Positions 1 through 7,039 of a DNA stretch of 64,000 nucleotides are shown here, piece after piece. The stretch covers positions 60,994-124,993 of the forward strand of contig CAYVFI010000020.1 of NCBI GenBank assembly GCA_964450955.1. The letters are read 5' to 3'. A program made the translations under genes and the position numbers. The first letter of the stretch is position 1. Each line of letters begins with the position of its first letter. The notes under the pieces are model-generated. The model was given only the letters and a program-made list of their open reading frames with translations. It ran no database searches and had not been told where the DNA came from. The stretch is from CAYNWT01 sp964450955. Its GTDB lineage: Bacteria > Planctomycetota > Planctomycetia > Planctomycetales > Planctomycetaceae.

Positions 1-858
1 GCGGGACTGACGCTGAACTTTATTCGAGCTCTCATCGACGGCGGGTTTGCAGACTTGCATCACCCGGAGAACTGGGACCTTGGCTTTGGTTCTGAATCAG
101 AGCAGGCTCGTGAGTACCACAAAGCGGTTCGCGAAATCAGCGAGTCCGTGCAGTTTATGCTGGCTCTCAGTGGACGCTCGGGCGAAGAACTCCGCCGCGT
201 CGATTTCTTCACTTCACACGAAGGCCTGCACCTTTCGTACGAACAAGCGCAAACCCGCACGGTTCCGCGGCGCGACGGATGGTACAACCTCAGCACGCAC
301 TACCCGTGGATTGGTGACCGCACGCGCGATCCGGCCGGGGCTCATGTCGAATACTTCCGCGGTATTCGGAATCCAATCGGGATGAAAGTCGGTCCGGGCG
401 CGGATCTAAACGAAATCGTTGATGTCATCAGGGTTTTGAACCCAGACAACGAACCTGGTCGTCTGACGCTGATTCACCGCTTCGGCCAGGACAAGATCGA
501 CGCCAAACTGCCGGCTCTTATTGAAGCTGTTCGCAAGTCGGGACAAAAAGTTGTCTGGTGCGCCGACCCAATGCACGGCAACACGTTCGCGACTGACGAC
601 GGAACCAAAACCCGCCGCCTGGACGACATCCTTAGCGAATTGACCAGCGCGTTTCGCATCCATCGCGAACTCGGTTCCCACCTCGGCGGAGCGCACCTGG
701 AGCTCACGGGTGATAACGTCACCGAGTGCATTGGCGGAACCAGCGGCCTAACCGAAGCCGATCTGAAAGTCGCCTACAAAAGTCAAGTCGACCCCCGGCT
801 GAACTACGAACAAGCCATCGAAACCGCGTTCCTGCTGGCAAAAGAAATCTCAGCGTAA
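1..858 (+). CDS. Class II DAHP synthase (3-deoxy-7-phosphoheptulonate synthase), 3' part
   Basis: The first committed step of the shikimate pathway joins phosphoenolpyruvate and erythrose-4-phosphate to DAHP in the cytoplasm. The frame is open from base 1, so the gene starts upstream and the N-terminal part is missing; 285 residues are visible. The plant/actinobacterial class II family is recognisable from NPIGMKVGP, the CADPMHGNT segment and the near-C-terminal GGAHLELTGDNVTECIGG block that carries metal and substrate contacts. The C-terminus looks complete. A perfect hairpin terminator follows 42 bp after the stop, so this is the last gene of its transcript. The family call is firm; whether the missing N-terminus carries a regulatory extension cannot be seen. 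Confidence 0.93.
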   Translation, partial: AGLTLNFIRALIDGGFADLHHPENWDLGFGSESEQAREYHKAVREISESVQFMLALSGRSGEELRRVDFFTSHEGLHLSYEQAQTRTVPRRDGWYNLSTHYPWIGDRTRDPAGAHVEYFRGIRNPIGMKVGPGADLNEIVDVIRVLNPDNEPGRLTLIHRFGQDKIDAKLPALIEAVRKSGQKVVWCADPMHGNTFATDDGTKTRRLDDILSELTSAFRIHRELGSHLGGAHLELTGDNVTECIGGTSGLTEADLKVAYKSQVDPRLNYEQAIETAFLLAKEISA

Positions 859-899
859 TCGCGGCGCGACGTGCACAGATCTCCAACCGCGCATAGAAA

Positions 900-929
900 A
901 AGGCGAAGCTCAAAAACGAGCTTCGCCTT
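900..929. terminator. Rho-independent-type terminator hairpin
   Basis: AGGCGAAGCTC (901-911) pairs perfectly with GAGCTTCGCCT (918-928) around an AAAAAC loop, with one further A-T pair outside. A T/C-rich stretch follows on the plus strand and an A-run on the other side. It lies between the DAHP synthase stop and the end of the convergent minus-strand gene, so it can serve both. Confidence 0.8.
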
Positions 930-1038
930 CTCTGTTCTCATCAACAGCAAGCGAAAAATCGCAGCTCATCTCAACCGGCCCAGCGAGCAGCAACTCATGT
1001 CACCGGCCCACCGGCATCCCGATGCAACGGGACGTTGC

Positions 1039-1341
1039 CTATAGGGCGTCGAGGATGAAGTGGTGGCCGCTGTGGTATGGCTTCGACGTTGGGTAGAAGT
1101 TGTACCAGTGCTTGTTGTACACAGGGATCCGTGAGGCCTGACCGTACTTGTAGTACAGGTGGTTGTACTGAACCGGACGCTGGTATGTGTGCGGGTAGTA
1201 CACGTATGGGTAATAGTTGAACCGGTTCCAGTCAGAGACCTGAGCTCGACCGGCTTGTGCCTGAACTTGTTTAACACCCGGGCCGGCAAGCGCGAACGCT
1301 GCCACAGTCAAAAGAGCAGCCAGAACGACTCGTGATTTCAT
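1039..1341 (-). CDS. Small secreted tyrosine-rich protein, unknown function
   Basis: A 100-aa protein. I place the start at 1341 because a clear signal peptide begins there (MKSR followed by about 20 hydrophobic residues and an AQA-type cleavage site) and AGGGG lies 8 nt upstream. The open frame extends further upstream, but that extension has no signal and no RBS. The mature part of about 70 residues is very rich in Tyr, His, Asn and Pro, with runs such as NYYPYVYYPHTYQRP and a YYKYG segment, and has no cysteine. I do not recognise a domain with a known role. Export and the aromatic composition suggest a cell-envelope or matrix component; that is inference. It is monocistronic and convergent with the DAHP synthase gene. 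Confidence 0.75.
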   Translation of the reverse strand: MKSRVVLAALLTVAAFALAGPGVKQVQAQAGRAQVSDWNRFNYYPYVYYPHTYQRPVQYNHLYYKYGQASRIPVYNKHWYNFYPTSKPYHSGHHFILDAL

Positions 1342-2013
1342 TGGTTTTACCCCTGAATTGTTTCGGTGGGACGAACCGCGCTGCGCAGGCAGACCGACGG
1401 CCTGGTTTTTTAATCGGCCAATCTTCGCCCGCACATCAGGACAATTCGGTACAAGCGAAATAAACGTCAAAGTTTACCAATCAGGTTGCGCCGTGCAGAA
1501 ACAGCGCTCAACCGCCGCGCGCGTGCTTTCGCAGAGATCTGTCACCTGTGTTCTGTTGCGGCATTCTGATGATGCAGAAACCCGGCACTGCTCAAGGCGA
1601 AGGCTCAGTCGCTGTGGCACGCCATCGCATACAACTTTCGCCGCTTCTCTGCGAACTTGAAACAGTCGCAGCAATCAGAATCCACCCGCTCAAGAACTTC
1701 TCGCAAACCGATGTAGAATCGAACGCCATGGCCGATTTATTCACAACCTCTCCGCGACTCGTACGAAAATCGCTGTAGAAATAAGATTGATGAGTGGAAG
1801 AAACAGAAGTTTTGAGCCACAGACTTCTCAGAAGAACCACCAAAAAAAAGACTGAAATTGGTGTTGCCGCAGATTCAGCATCCCGATTAAACTTTGTAAC
1901 ACAAAGTGCTCGTCATGGAAAAGTTGTCTGGTCCTAAACGGCCGGAACACCCATAAAAACCAGGCATGTCGCCGTCGGAGACCCAAACCGGCGAATGCCG
2001 GACGGAGGGTAGT
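1342..2013. other. Intergenic region of about 670 bp with a palindrome, no convincing gene
   Basis: The short open frames here have no ribosome-binding site or plausible composition. The 5' side must contain the promoter of the minus-strand secreted protein, and the 3' side that of the membrane protein at 2014. The one structured element is a 17-bp palindrome at 1891-1907, listed separately. I see no RNA gene. Confidence 0.5.
1891..1907. promoter_or_regulatory. Palindrome ACTTTGT-aac-ACAAAGT, putative operator
   Basis: A perfect 7-bp inverted repeat with a 3-nt centre, 106 bp upstream of the membrane protein whose next gene encodes a winged-helix regulator. Its size and symmetry suit a dimeric winged-helix protein. 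That the neighbouring regulator binds here is inference. The stem is too A/T-rich and the loop too tight for a typical terminator. Confidence 0.4.
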
Positions 2014-2634
2014 ATGAATCTTCAGGATGCGATCGCCCAGATTGGCGAGATTCAGACGCAGTTGGAACGGACGCAGACGTTTCGCGGTTACCGATCGGTG
2101 GCGGTGGGGACCACGGGGATGCTGGCGTGTGCCGGGGCTGTGGTTCAACATCTGTGGTTGCCGGTTCCCGCTCAGTCGGTCAACAAGTGGTTGGCACTAT
2201 GGATCACCATTGCGGCGGCCAGTGTTGTGATTGCTGGTTGGGAACTCATGCAACGTGTCTGCGATAAGGAGTCACCGTTTCAGGCTCGAGCCAGCCGGTC
2301 GGCGTTGAAGCAATTTGTTCCGTGCTTGTGTGCGGGTGTTGCGATTACGTGGGCGCTGTTGGCGGCGGCGCCGGAAACAGCGTGGATGCTGCCGGGGATT
2401 TGGTCGGTTCTATTTAGCCTGGGCGTGTTCTCGTCGCTCATGATTCTGCCGCGAGGCGGGTTCACGATTGCTTTGCATTTTTTACTGGCGGGCATCGTTT
2501 GCCTGCGGTTTGGAAACGGAGCCAACGCCTTGGCTCCATGGACAATGTTTGTGACATTCGGAGTGGGGCAATTCATTGCCGCTTCAGTTTTGTACTTCAC
2601 GCTGGAACGGCCGCAGGAGGCGAGTGATGTCTGA
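2014..2634 (+). CDS. Multi-pass membrane protein paired with a winged-helix regulator
   Basis: 206 aa. The start at 2014 is chosen because GGAGGG lies 4-5 nt upstream; the frame is open further 5' but without an RBS. A short amphipathic N-terminus (about residues 1-25, with the IQTQLERTQTFRGYRS segment) is followed by about six hydrophobic segments, including WLALWITIAAASVVIAGW, CAGVAITWALLAAAP and IALHFLLAGIVCL. There are no catalytic or transport motifs I can name. The stop overlaps the start of the next gene by 8 bp, so the two are translationally coupled. Such membrane-protein/regulator pairs are common in planctomycetes; a role in sensing a membrane or small-molecule signal for the regulator is a guess. 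Confidence 0.8.
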   Translation: MNLQDAIAQIGEIQTQLERTQTFRGYRSVAVGTTGMLACAGAVVQHLWLPVPAQSVNKWLALWITIAAASVVIAGWELMQRVCDKESPFQARASRSALKQFVPCLCAGVAITWALLAAAPETAWMLPGIWSVLFSLGVFSSLMILPRGGFTIALHFLLAGIVCLRFGNGANALAPWTMFVTFGVGQFIAASVLYFTLERPQEASDV

Positions 2635-3004
2635 TTCAAACAAGGATGCTGGACGATTTTCATACGACGGCCTGGAACGCGATCTTCACGAACGCGCGCG
2701 GTTGGGGATTTTGACTTCGCTGGTTGGCAACGCGGACGGGTTGCTGTTTACGGAACTCAAAGATCTGTGTTCGCTGACGGACGGTAATCTGAACCGGCAC
2801 ATCGGCAAGCTGAAAGAAACCGGTATGGTCGAGGTCTGGAAAGGCTTCAAAGACAACAAACCCCAAACGCTGTGCCGCATCACCAAAGCCGGCCGCGCGC
2901 GGTTTATGGAATACATTGCTGTCCTGGAACGGGTTGTCGAAGACGCGGCGGCCGCAGAAAAAGACAAGAAGAAGAAACCCCTCAAGGGCTGGACGCCGGC
3001 GTAG
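2627..3004 (+). CDS. Winged-helix transcriptional regulator (MarR/HTH_34-like)
   Basis: 125 aa, starting at ATG 2627 with GGAGG at 2616-2620; it overlaps the preceding membrane gene by 8 bp. Residues about 15-100 form a winged helix: LHERARLGILTSLV (helix 1), a TELKDLC...TDGNLNRHIGKLKE recognition helix-turn-helix, then a beta-wing with KPQTLCRITKAGRARF. This is the pattern of the short DNA-binding family with a transcriptional-regulator annotation (PF13601-like). The C-terminal tail is a Lys/Ala-rich helix that may mediate dimerisation. There is no ligand domain, so signal input may come from the coupled membrane protein. Autoregulation through the palindrome at 1891-1907 is plausible but unproven. 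Confidence 0.85.
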   Translation: MSDSNKDAGRFSYDGLERDLHERARLGILTSLVGNADGLLFTELKDLCSLTDGNLNRHIGKLKETGMVEVWKGFKDNKPQTLCRITKAGRARFMEYIAVLERVVEDAAAAEKDKKKKPLKGWTPA

Positions 3005-3122
3005 GAAGTTTCCTGCGTCATCGGATGGCGGTGGCCGCGGTGAGCGCATTGAGATGGTCTTCATCTCGTGCGTTTCGTCGCTTGGTTGCCATGCCGTCGT
3101 GCGACAAGTTTGAACGCTGAAT

Positions 3123-3147
3123 TTGGAACGAGATTGGTTCGTTCCAA
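3123..3147. promoter_or_regulatory. Inverted repeat TTGGAACGA-n7-TCGTTCCAA
   Basis: Perfect 9-bp arms separated by 7 bp, lying 119 bp after the regulator stop and 82 bp before the ispH start. No T-run follows on either strand, so it is not a textbook terminator. It could be an operator for ispH or a weak bidirectional terminator. The arrangement alone cannot separate these. Confidence 0.4.
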
Positions 3148-3228
3148 CACAACCGAGACCCACATCGTAATCACTCACGCACCTTAACTTTGCATTACAG
3201 AGTACTCTACGAAAGAGGACGCACGACT

Positions 3229-4095
3229 ATGAAAGTCATCAAAGCTGAAGCCATGGGTTTTTGTTTCGGAGTTCGCGACGCACTGGACGTCGCGCACTCG
3301 ATTGAGAAACCGGAGGAGGTCACGATTCACGGCGAGTTGGTTCATAACCCGGTCGTTCTGAATGAACTCAGCGACCGCGGGTTCCATATCTCGTCAGAAG
3401 TAGAACGCGACATCCCCGACACCGAACTGGTTCTGATTACCGCGCACGGCATCAGCGACCGCGAACGCAACCGCCTGGAATCGGCCGGCAAGACGCTCAT
3501 CGACACAACCTGCCCGTTGGTTTCGCGAGTCCACCGCGCGGCGCAGACGTTTGATCGGCAGGGGCACCTGGTCGTTGTGATCGGGCGGCCGGGACACGTT
3601 GAAGTCCGCGGCATTGTGGAAGACTTATCGGACTATGTGGTTGTGCCGGATGTCGAATCGGTTCGTTTTTTCGCGGTGACTCACATCGGTGTTGTATGCC
3701 AGACAACTATGCCGCCGGATTTGGTGGAAGATGTTCGCACCGCGATTTCAAAGCAGAATCCTGACGCCGAAATTCGGTTCGTGAACACCGTTTGCCAGCC
3801 GACATTGGATCGCCAGCACGCCGTCGATCGATTGGCGAACCTTGTCGATATCGTCGTCGTGGTGGGTGGCAACAATTCAAACAACACCCGGCAATTGGTT
3901 CGCCGAGTCCAGGCGGCGGGAACGCGAGCAATCCATATCGAATCTGCGGCCGACCTGAGGGAATACCGCTTCTGGGGTGTCGACGCGGTTGGCCTGACTG
4001 CTGGCACATCGACGCCCGATTCCGTGATCAACGAAGTTCACGCCACTCTGTCATCCATGAAGGAGCATGCCGATGCCAAACTACAAACAGCCTAA
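3229..4095 (+). CDS. ispH: 4-hydroxy-3-methylbut-2-enyl diphosphate reductase
   Basis: The last step of the MEP isoprenoid pathway: reductive dehydration of HMBPP to IPP and DMAPP by a [4Fe-4S] enzyme in the cytoplasm. It has 288 aa, a normal length. The start at ATG 3229 has AGAGGA 8 nt upstream. The three cluster cysteines are at C12 (GFCFGV), C95 (DTTCP) and C189 (NTVCQPT). The proton-relay pair H123/E125 sits in GHVEVRG, H73 in AHGIS, and the diphosphate-binding GGNNSNNTRQL and AGTSTPD loops are present. The cysteine-rich NTxCxxT..RQ box reads NTVCQPTLDRQ. The gene overlaps the ferritin-like gene downstream by 23 bp. Electron donors are not encoded next to it except possibly the Rieske protein 3 kb downstream. 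Confidence 0.96.
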   Translation: MKVIKAEAMGFCFGVRDALDVAHSIEKPEEVTIHGELVHNPVVLNELSDRGFHISSEVERDIPDTELVLITAHGISDRERNRLESAGKTLIDTTCPLVSRVHRAAQTFDRQGHLVVVIGRPGHVEVRGIVEDLSDYVVVPDVESVRFFAVTHIGVVCQTTMPPDLVEDVRTAISKQNPDAEIRFVNTVCQPTLDRQHAVDRLANLVDIVVVVGGNNSNNTRQLVRRVQAAGTRAIHIESAADLREYRFWGVDAVGLTAGTSTPDSVINEVHATLSSMKEHADAKLQTA

Positions 4096-4984
4096 CCACC
4101 AACGTTCCCTTGGGTCGGATTCCGGTGGGTTGAGTGACTCAGGTTGTCCACCGCTGGGCCGGTTGAACGCTGGCGATCGGATTGTTCGGTCGGAGGAATG
4201 GATCGAACACTTTCGATCGAACCAGTGGGATCCGGACAACGTTGTTGATCACAAGCACGCGGAACTTTCGCGTCGATCCAAACGGGCAATCGCGAAGTCG
4301 TTGCAAACGTTCCAACTTGGTGAGAGCGGCGAAGGGAAACACTTCCTCAAGGTCGCTCGCAAATGGGCTGCGGAAACCGGCGACCACGAATACGTCGAAG
4401 CGTTGGAATTGTTCATCGCCGAAGAACAACGACACGCGGCCGCTTTAGGAGCCTTCATGGACCGCGCGCGGATTCCTCGGATTCAGAAGGAAGTGACCGA
4501 CAACCTGTTTCGGTGGCTGCGTCATCAAGCCGGGTTGGAACTCACCATCACTGTTTTGATAACGGCTGAGATTGTCGCTCGAGTTTACTACCCCGCTTTG
4601 CGCCGAGCGACCAGTTCGCATTGGCTGCGGAAACTGTGCGAACAAATCAGCCGCGACGAAGTCGCGCACATTCGTTTTCAGGGGCAGCGGCTGGGCATGA
4701 TTTTGCGGCGGAAGAATTGGTTTAGTCGAGCCTGTTCGCGGGTTCTTTCGCAGATGCTGTTTGACGCCACGTGTGTCGGGATTTGGTTCGCTCATCGACG
4801 GGTCTTTAAATCCGCGAAGTTGTCATGGCGCGAGTATTGGAACAAGTGCTCTGCCGAGTACATGGCGGCTCGGCGGCAGATCGGTATTGGTTTGGGAACC
4901 GCGCAGGAGGCAGCTGCGGTCGAAACAGGCTGGGTCGGTTCGTTTCCCCGGGCCCTCGCCCCACAGGCTCATCGATGGGACTAA
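4073..4984 (+). CDS. Ferritin-like diiron protein
   Basis: 303 aa. ATG 4073 is preferred over ATG 4067 because AGGAG (4061-4065) is 7 nt away from it; translation starts inside the ispH 3' end. The core (about residues 80-215) carries diiron-type ligands in a four-helix pattern: E87xxH90, E118xxH121 in IAEEQRH, E166 in TAEIVAR, and E196xxH199 in RDEVAH. The N-terminal 60 residues and C-terminal 80 residues are extra and basic, with a WREYW segment and repeated Arg. The subfamily is not clear: iron storage, a peroxidase or a diiron oxygenase are all possible. Overlap with ispH and with the next membrane peptide argues for a shared process, perhaps protection or repair of iron centres (inference). 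Confidence 0.82.
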   Translation: MPNYKQPNHQRSLGSDSGGLSDSGCPPLGRLNAGDRIVRSEEWIEHFRSNQWDPDNVVDHKHAELSRRSKRAIAKSLQTFQLGESGEGKHFLKVARKWAAETGDHEYVEALELFIAEEQRHAAALGAFMDRARIPRIQKEVTDNLFRWLRHQAGLELTITVLITAEIVARVYYPALRRATSSHWLRKLCEQISRDEVAHIRFQGQRLGMILRRKNWFSRACSRVLSQMLFDATCVGIWFAHRRVFKSAKLSWREYWNKCSAEYMAARRQIGIGLGTAQEAAAVETGWVGSFPRALAPQAHRWD

Positions 4985-5169
4985 TTTCAATTTTATTTCG
5001 TGCAGCAGGGCTGACTATCATCGTGGGGCCGGCAACTGTCTGGATGTCGGTTGTCACGGCTGATCAGCACTTCCGTTTCTCGGCGATCACCGTGTGTGCG
5101 TTGGCACTTGCTGCGACAGGGTCAGCGGTCGTCGTTTTCCTATACTCATTAAGGCGAATGTGGTGCTAG
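4975..5169 (+). CDS. Small two-helix membrane protein, likely missed by gene callers
   Basis: 64 aa. ATG 4975 lies inside the last codons of the ferritin-like gene (the overlap reads ATGGGACTAA), and the stop at 5167-5169 overlaps the start codons of the next gene. Two hydrophobic spans are clear, LISILFRAAGLTIIVGPATV and TVCALALAATGSAVVVFLY, ending in a basic SLRRMWC tail. No RBS of its own is obvious, which fits termination-reinitiation. The gap it fills (about 180 bp between two coupled genes) would otherwise be unexplained. Function unknown; a small subunit of the membrane protein that follows is a reasonable guess. Confidence 0.6.
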   Translation: MGLISILFRAAGLTIIVGPATVWMSVVTADQHFRFSAITVCALALAATGSAVVVFLYSLRRMWC

Positions 5170-5972
5170 TTAAAGCAATCAAAGATCTCGATCGCGTTTT
5201 GCGCGGTGAGAAAACGCGGCTCACCGACCTTCGTGACGGAACCGTTGATGTCTCGTTTCCGGGTCTCACGTCGCTCATCATTTTTCTGGGCGCGATAAGT
5301 GGAATGTGTGTTGGCGCGTTCGCACTGTTTCGAGATCCGCCCGCGTTCCAGCAATTGATTGCATCGTCGGTCAAAATTCCGGCGTTGTTTTTGCTGACGT
5401 TGCTCATCACGTTTCCATCGCTGTATGTGTTCAACGCGTTGGTTGGTTCTCGGCTGCGATTAGTCGCGCTGTCAAAGTTGCTTATCGCTTCGCTGGGGGT
5501 GACGGTTTCGCTGACGGCGGCGTTCGGGCCCATCGTGGCGTTCTTCAGCGTTAGCACGACCAGTTACTCCTTTATGGTGTTGCTAAACGTGGTCGTGTAT
5601 GCGATCGCAGGCGTGCTGGGTTTGTACTTCCTGCTGCAGACTCTGCACCGCATTACGTCGCTGGATCATATCGATCCGCAGCCAAAGGAACCTGCCGCGC
5701 CGATTTACGGGCCGTTTCTGGAAGGCGAGGCACCTCCACCGCCATTGCCGGAGCCCATAGGTGCTCTGGAACGACTTGAGGGCTTGGTTCTTTCTGGTCA
5801 TGTGAAGACGGTGTTTCGCACGTGGGTTGTGGTGTTCGCTTTGGTTGGAGCGCAGATGAGTTGGGTTCTGCGTCCGTTTATTGGTGACCCCGAAACTCCT
5901 TTTGCTTGGTTCCGTCCGCGTGGTTCGAACTTCTTCAGCGCGGTGTTTAATGCGCTGACCAATTTGTTTTAA
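5163..5972 (+). CDS. Multi-pass membrane protein with C-terminal WVLRPFIGDPETP motif
   Basis: About 269 aa. No ATG fits; GTG at 5160 or 5163 follows AAGGCGA (5151-5157), and I use 5163. The N-terminal 35 residues are hydrophilic (VKAIKDLDRVLRG). Hydrophobic segments follow: SLIIFLGAISGMCVGAFALF, a long PALFLLTLLITFPSLYVF, a segment around LGVTVSLTAAFGPIV, VLLNVVVYAIAGVLGLYFLL, then an acidic/proline linker (EGEAPPPPLPEP) and a last segment, FRTWVVVFALVGAQMSWVL. The end motif WVLRPFIGDPETPFAWFR recurs in the gene at 6317, so the two are paralogs. I know such proteins only as uncharacterised planctomycete membrane proteins. The start overlaps the 64-aa peptide gene, indicating coupling. Confidence 0.8.
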   Translation: MLVKAIKDLDRVLRGEKTRLTDLRDGTVDVSFPGLTSLIIFLGAISGMCVGAFALFRDPPAFQQLIASSVKIPALFLLTLLITFPSLYVFNALVGSRLRLVALSKLLIASLGVTVSLTAAFGPIVAFFSVSTTSYSFMVLLNVVVYAIAGVLGLYFLLQTLHRITSLDHIDPQPKEPAAPIYGPFLEGEAPPPPLPEPIGALERLEGLVLSGHVKTVFRTWVVVFALVGAQMSWVLRPFIGDPETPFAWFRPRGSNFFSAVFNALTNLF

Positions 5973-5986
5973 CGAACGTCTCGGTC

Positions 5987-6034
5987 ACCTCTCCCGCAGG
6001 CGGGAGAGGTCGTGCTGTAAGCCCGGGAGAGGGC
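5987..6034. repeat. GC-rich hairpin repeat, copy 1
   Basis: The core is a perfect hairpin, ACCTCTCCCGC-AG-GCGGGAGAGGT (5987-6010), followed by CGTGCTGTAAGCCCGGGAGAGGGCC. The reverse complement of the whole unit matches 6248-6296 closely. It lies 14 bp after the stop of the membrane gene. It is probably a dispersed, REP-like intergenic element that may also terminate transcription. Confidence 0.7.
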
Positions 6035-6247
6035 CGAGCATGTCCGTCCAAGAAACAGCTCACGGGATCTGGCCGTGTGAACTCGCGGCAACAGGTAGTC
6101 GGTTCACAACGTTTTGAAACGTCGAATGTCGAACAAGGAATCTCGAGGTTTGAAGTGTGTGACGATGCGAGCGTGTCTCTTTGTCGCCGGTCATTTTCTG
6201 GTTTGGCGTGGCTGGTTTTTCGATTGGCGATTCGGGGGGCAGGGCTC

Positions 6248-6296
6248 GCCCTCTCCCGCGGCTGAGACCGCGACCTCTCCCGCAGGCGGGAGAGGT
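6248..6296. repeat. GC-rich hairpin repeat, copy 2 (inverted relative to copy 1)
   Basis: It contains the identical 24-bp hairpin (6273-6296), preceded by GCCCTCTCCCGCGGCTGAGACCGCG. Aligned with the reverse complement of 5987-6034, most of about 48 bases agree. The two copies therefore form an inverted pair around a roughly 210-bp spacer with no gene. The second copy ends 20 bp before the next start codon. Confidence 0.7.
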
Positions 6297-6316
6297 GGCA
6301 GGAACGAGGTGTTTCG

Positions 6317-6994
6317 ATGGGTGTGACTGCGCGGAGGACAATTGGGCGTTGGTTGGATGGACTGCTTCGTGGGCGCGTTGAGTTTGGGGTTGGGTTAGAG
6401 CCGCCGGAAACGCGGGTGTTGATTGGGGTCATTCTGTTTTGCGGGTGTGGTTACGGCGCGGTGATGGGTTGCTTTAGTGGGCGGCCGCTGCAGATGTTTT
6501 ATTCGGCCAGCAAGGTGCCACTATTGTTTGGTGTGACGTTTGTGGTTTCGATGCCGGCGTTCTTTGTTTTGAACACGCTGGCAGGACTGCGAGCCGACTT
6601 TGGTGATGTCTTGCGGGCGCTGGCTGCGACGCAGGCCGGGCTGACGGTCATTCTATTGTCGTTGGCGCCGTTGACTTTATTTTGGTACGTGTCGTGTCCG
6701 GACTATTCGTCAGCTGTCGTGTTTAACACGCTGATGTTTGGTGCTGCCAGCGTCACGGGTCAGGTGTTGTTGTTTCGGTTCTATCGCGGATTGGTCCGGC
6801 GGAATCCGTTGCATGGAACCATGCTAAAAGTGTGGCTGGTGATCTTTTCGTTTGTTGGCGTGCAAACCGGATGGATGCTGCGACCGTTTATCGGTAGCCC
6901 TGAGCGGCCGGCGGAGTTTGTGAGAACCGGGGAATGGTCGAACGCGTATGTGGCTGTGTTCAGACTGTTTTGCAAAGTTGTCTTTAGCGAGTGA
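6317..6994 (+). CDS. Multi-pass membrane protein, paralog of the gene at 5163
   Basis: 225 aa. ATG 6317 has GAGG 7 nt upstream. The order of elements matches the upstream paralog: a basic N-terminus, a helix around VLIGVILFCGCGYGAVMGCF, a segment with VPLLFGVTFVVSMPAFFVLNTLAG, LTVILLSLAPLTLFWYV, a VVFNTLMFGAAS segment, and a final WLVIFSFVGVQTGWMLRPFIGSPERP. The closing motif W-[VM]-LRPFIG-x-PExP is shared almost exactly, while the linker with the proline run is absent here. Function unknown. It is 45 bp upstream of the Rieske protein gene, so the two are probably cotranscribed. Confidence 0.8.
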   Translation: MGVTARRTIGRWLDGLLRGRVEFGVGLEPPETRVLIGVILFCGCGYGAVMGCFSGRPLQMFYSASKVPLLFGVTFVVSMPAFFVLNTLAGLRADFGDVLRALAATQAGLTVILLSLAPLTLFWYVSCPDYSSAVVFNTLMFGAASVTGQVLLFRFYRGLVRRNPLHGTMLKVWLVIFSFVGVQTGWMLRPFIGSPERPAEFVRTGEWSNAYVAVFRLFCKVVFSE

Positions 6995-7039
6995 CGGACG
7001 GTCGGTTGCCGGAACGGTTCTCGCTGCAAGAATACGGCT

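Larger units (their letters stand above)
5973..6316. other. Intergenic region between two membrane paralogs
   Basis: Apart from the two inverted hairpin repeats, the spacer 6035-6247 has only short open frames without RBS or sensible composition. It includes AACGTCGAATGTCGAACAAG, which looks like non-coding filler. A local expansion by a REP-like element between two tandemly duplicated genes would explain the layout. Confidence 0.5.

Noticed and set aside
406..1289. Antisense open frames inside the DAHP synthase and the Tyr-rich gene
   Set aside because: They mirror the real genes in other frames, with Arg/Ser-rich composition typical of shadows.
1548..1778. Open frame of about 76 codons in the 1342-2013 gap
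   Set aside because: No RBS, no hydrophobic or domain pattern, and it is interrupted by low-complexity stretches; it looks like chance.
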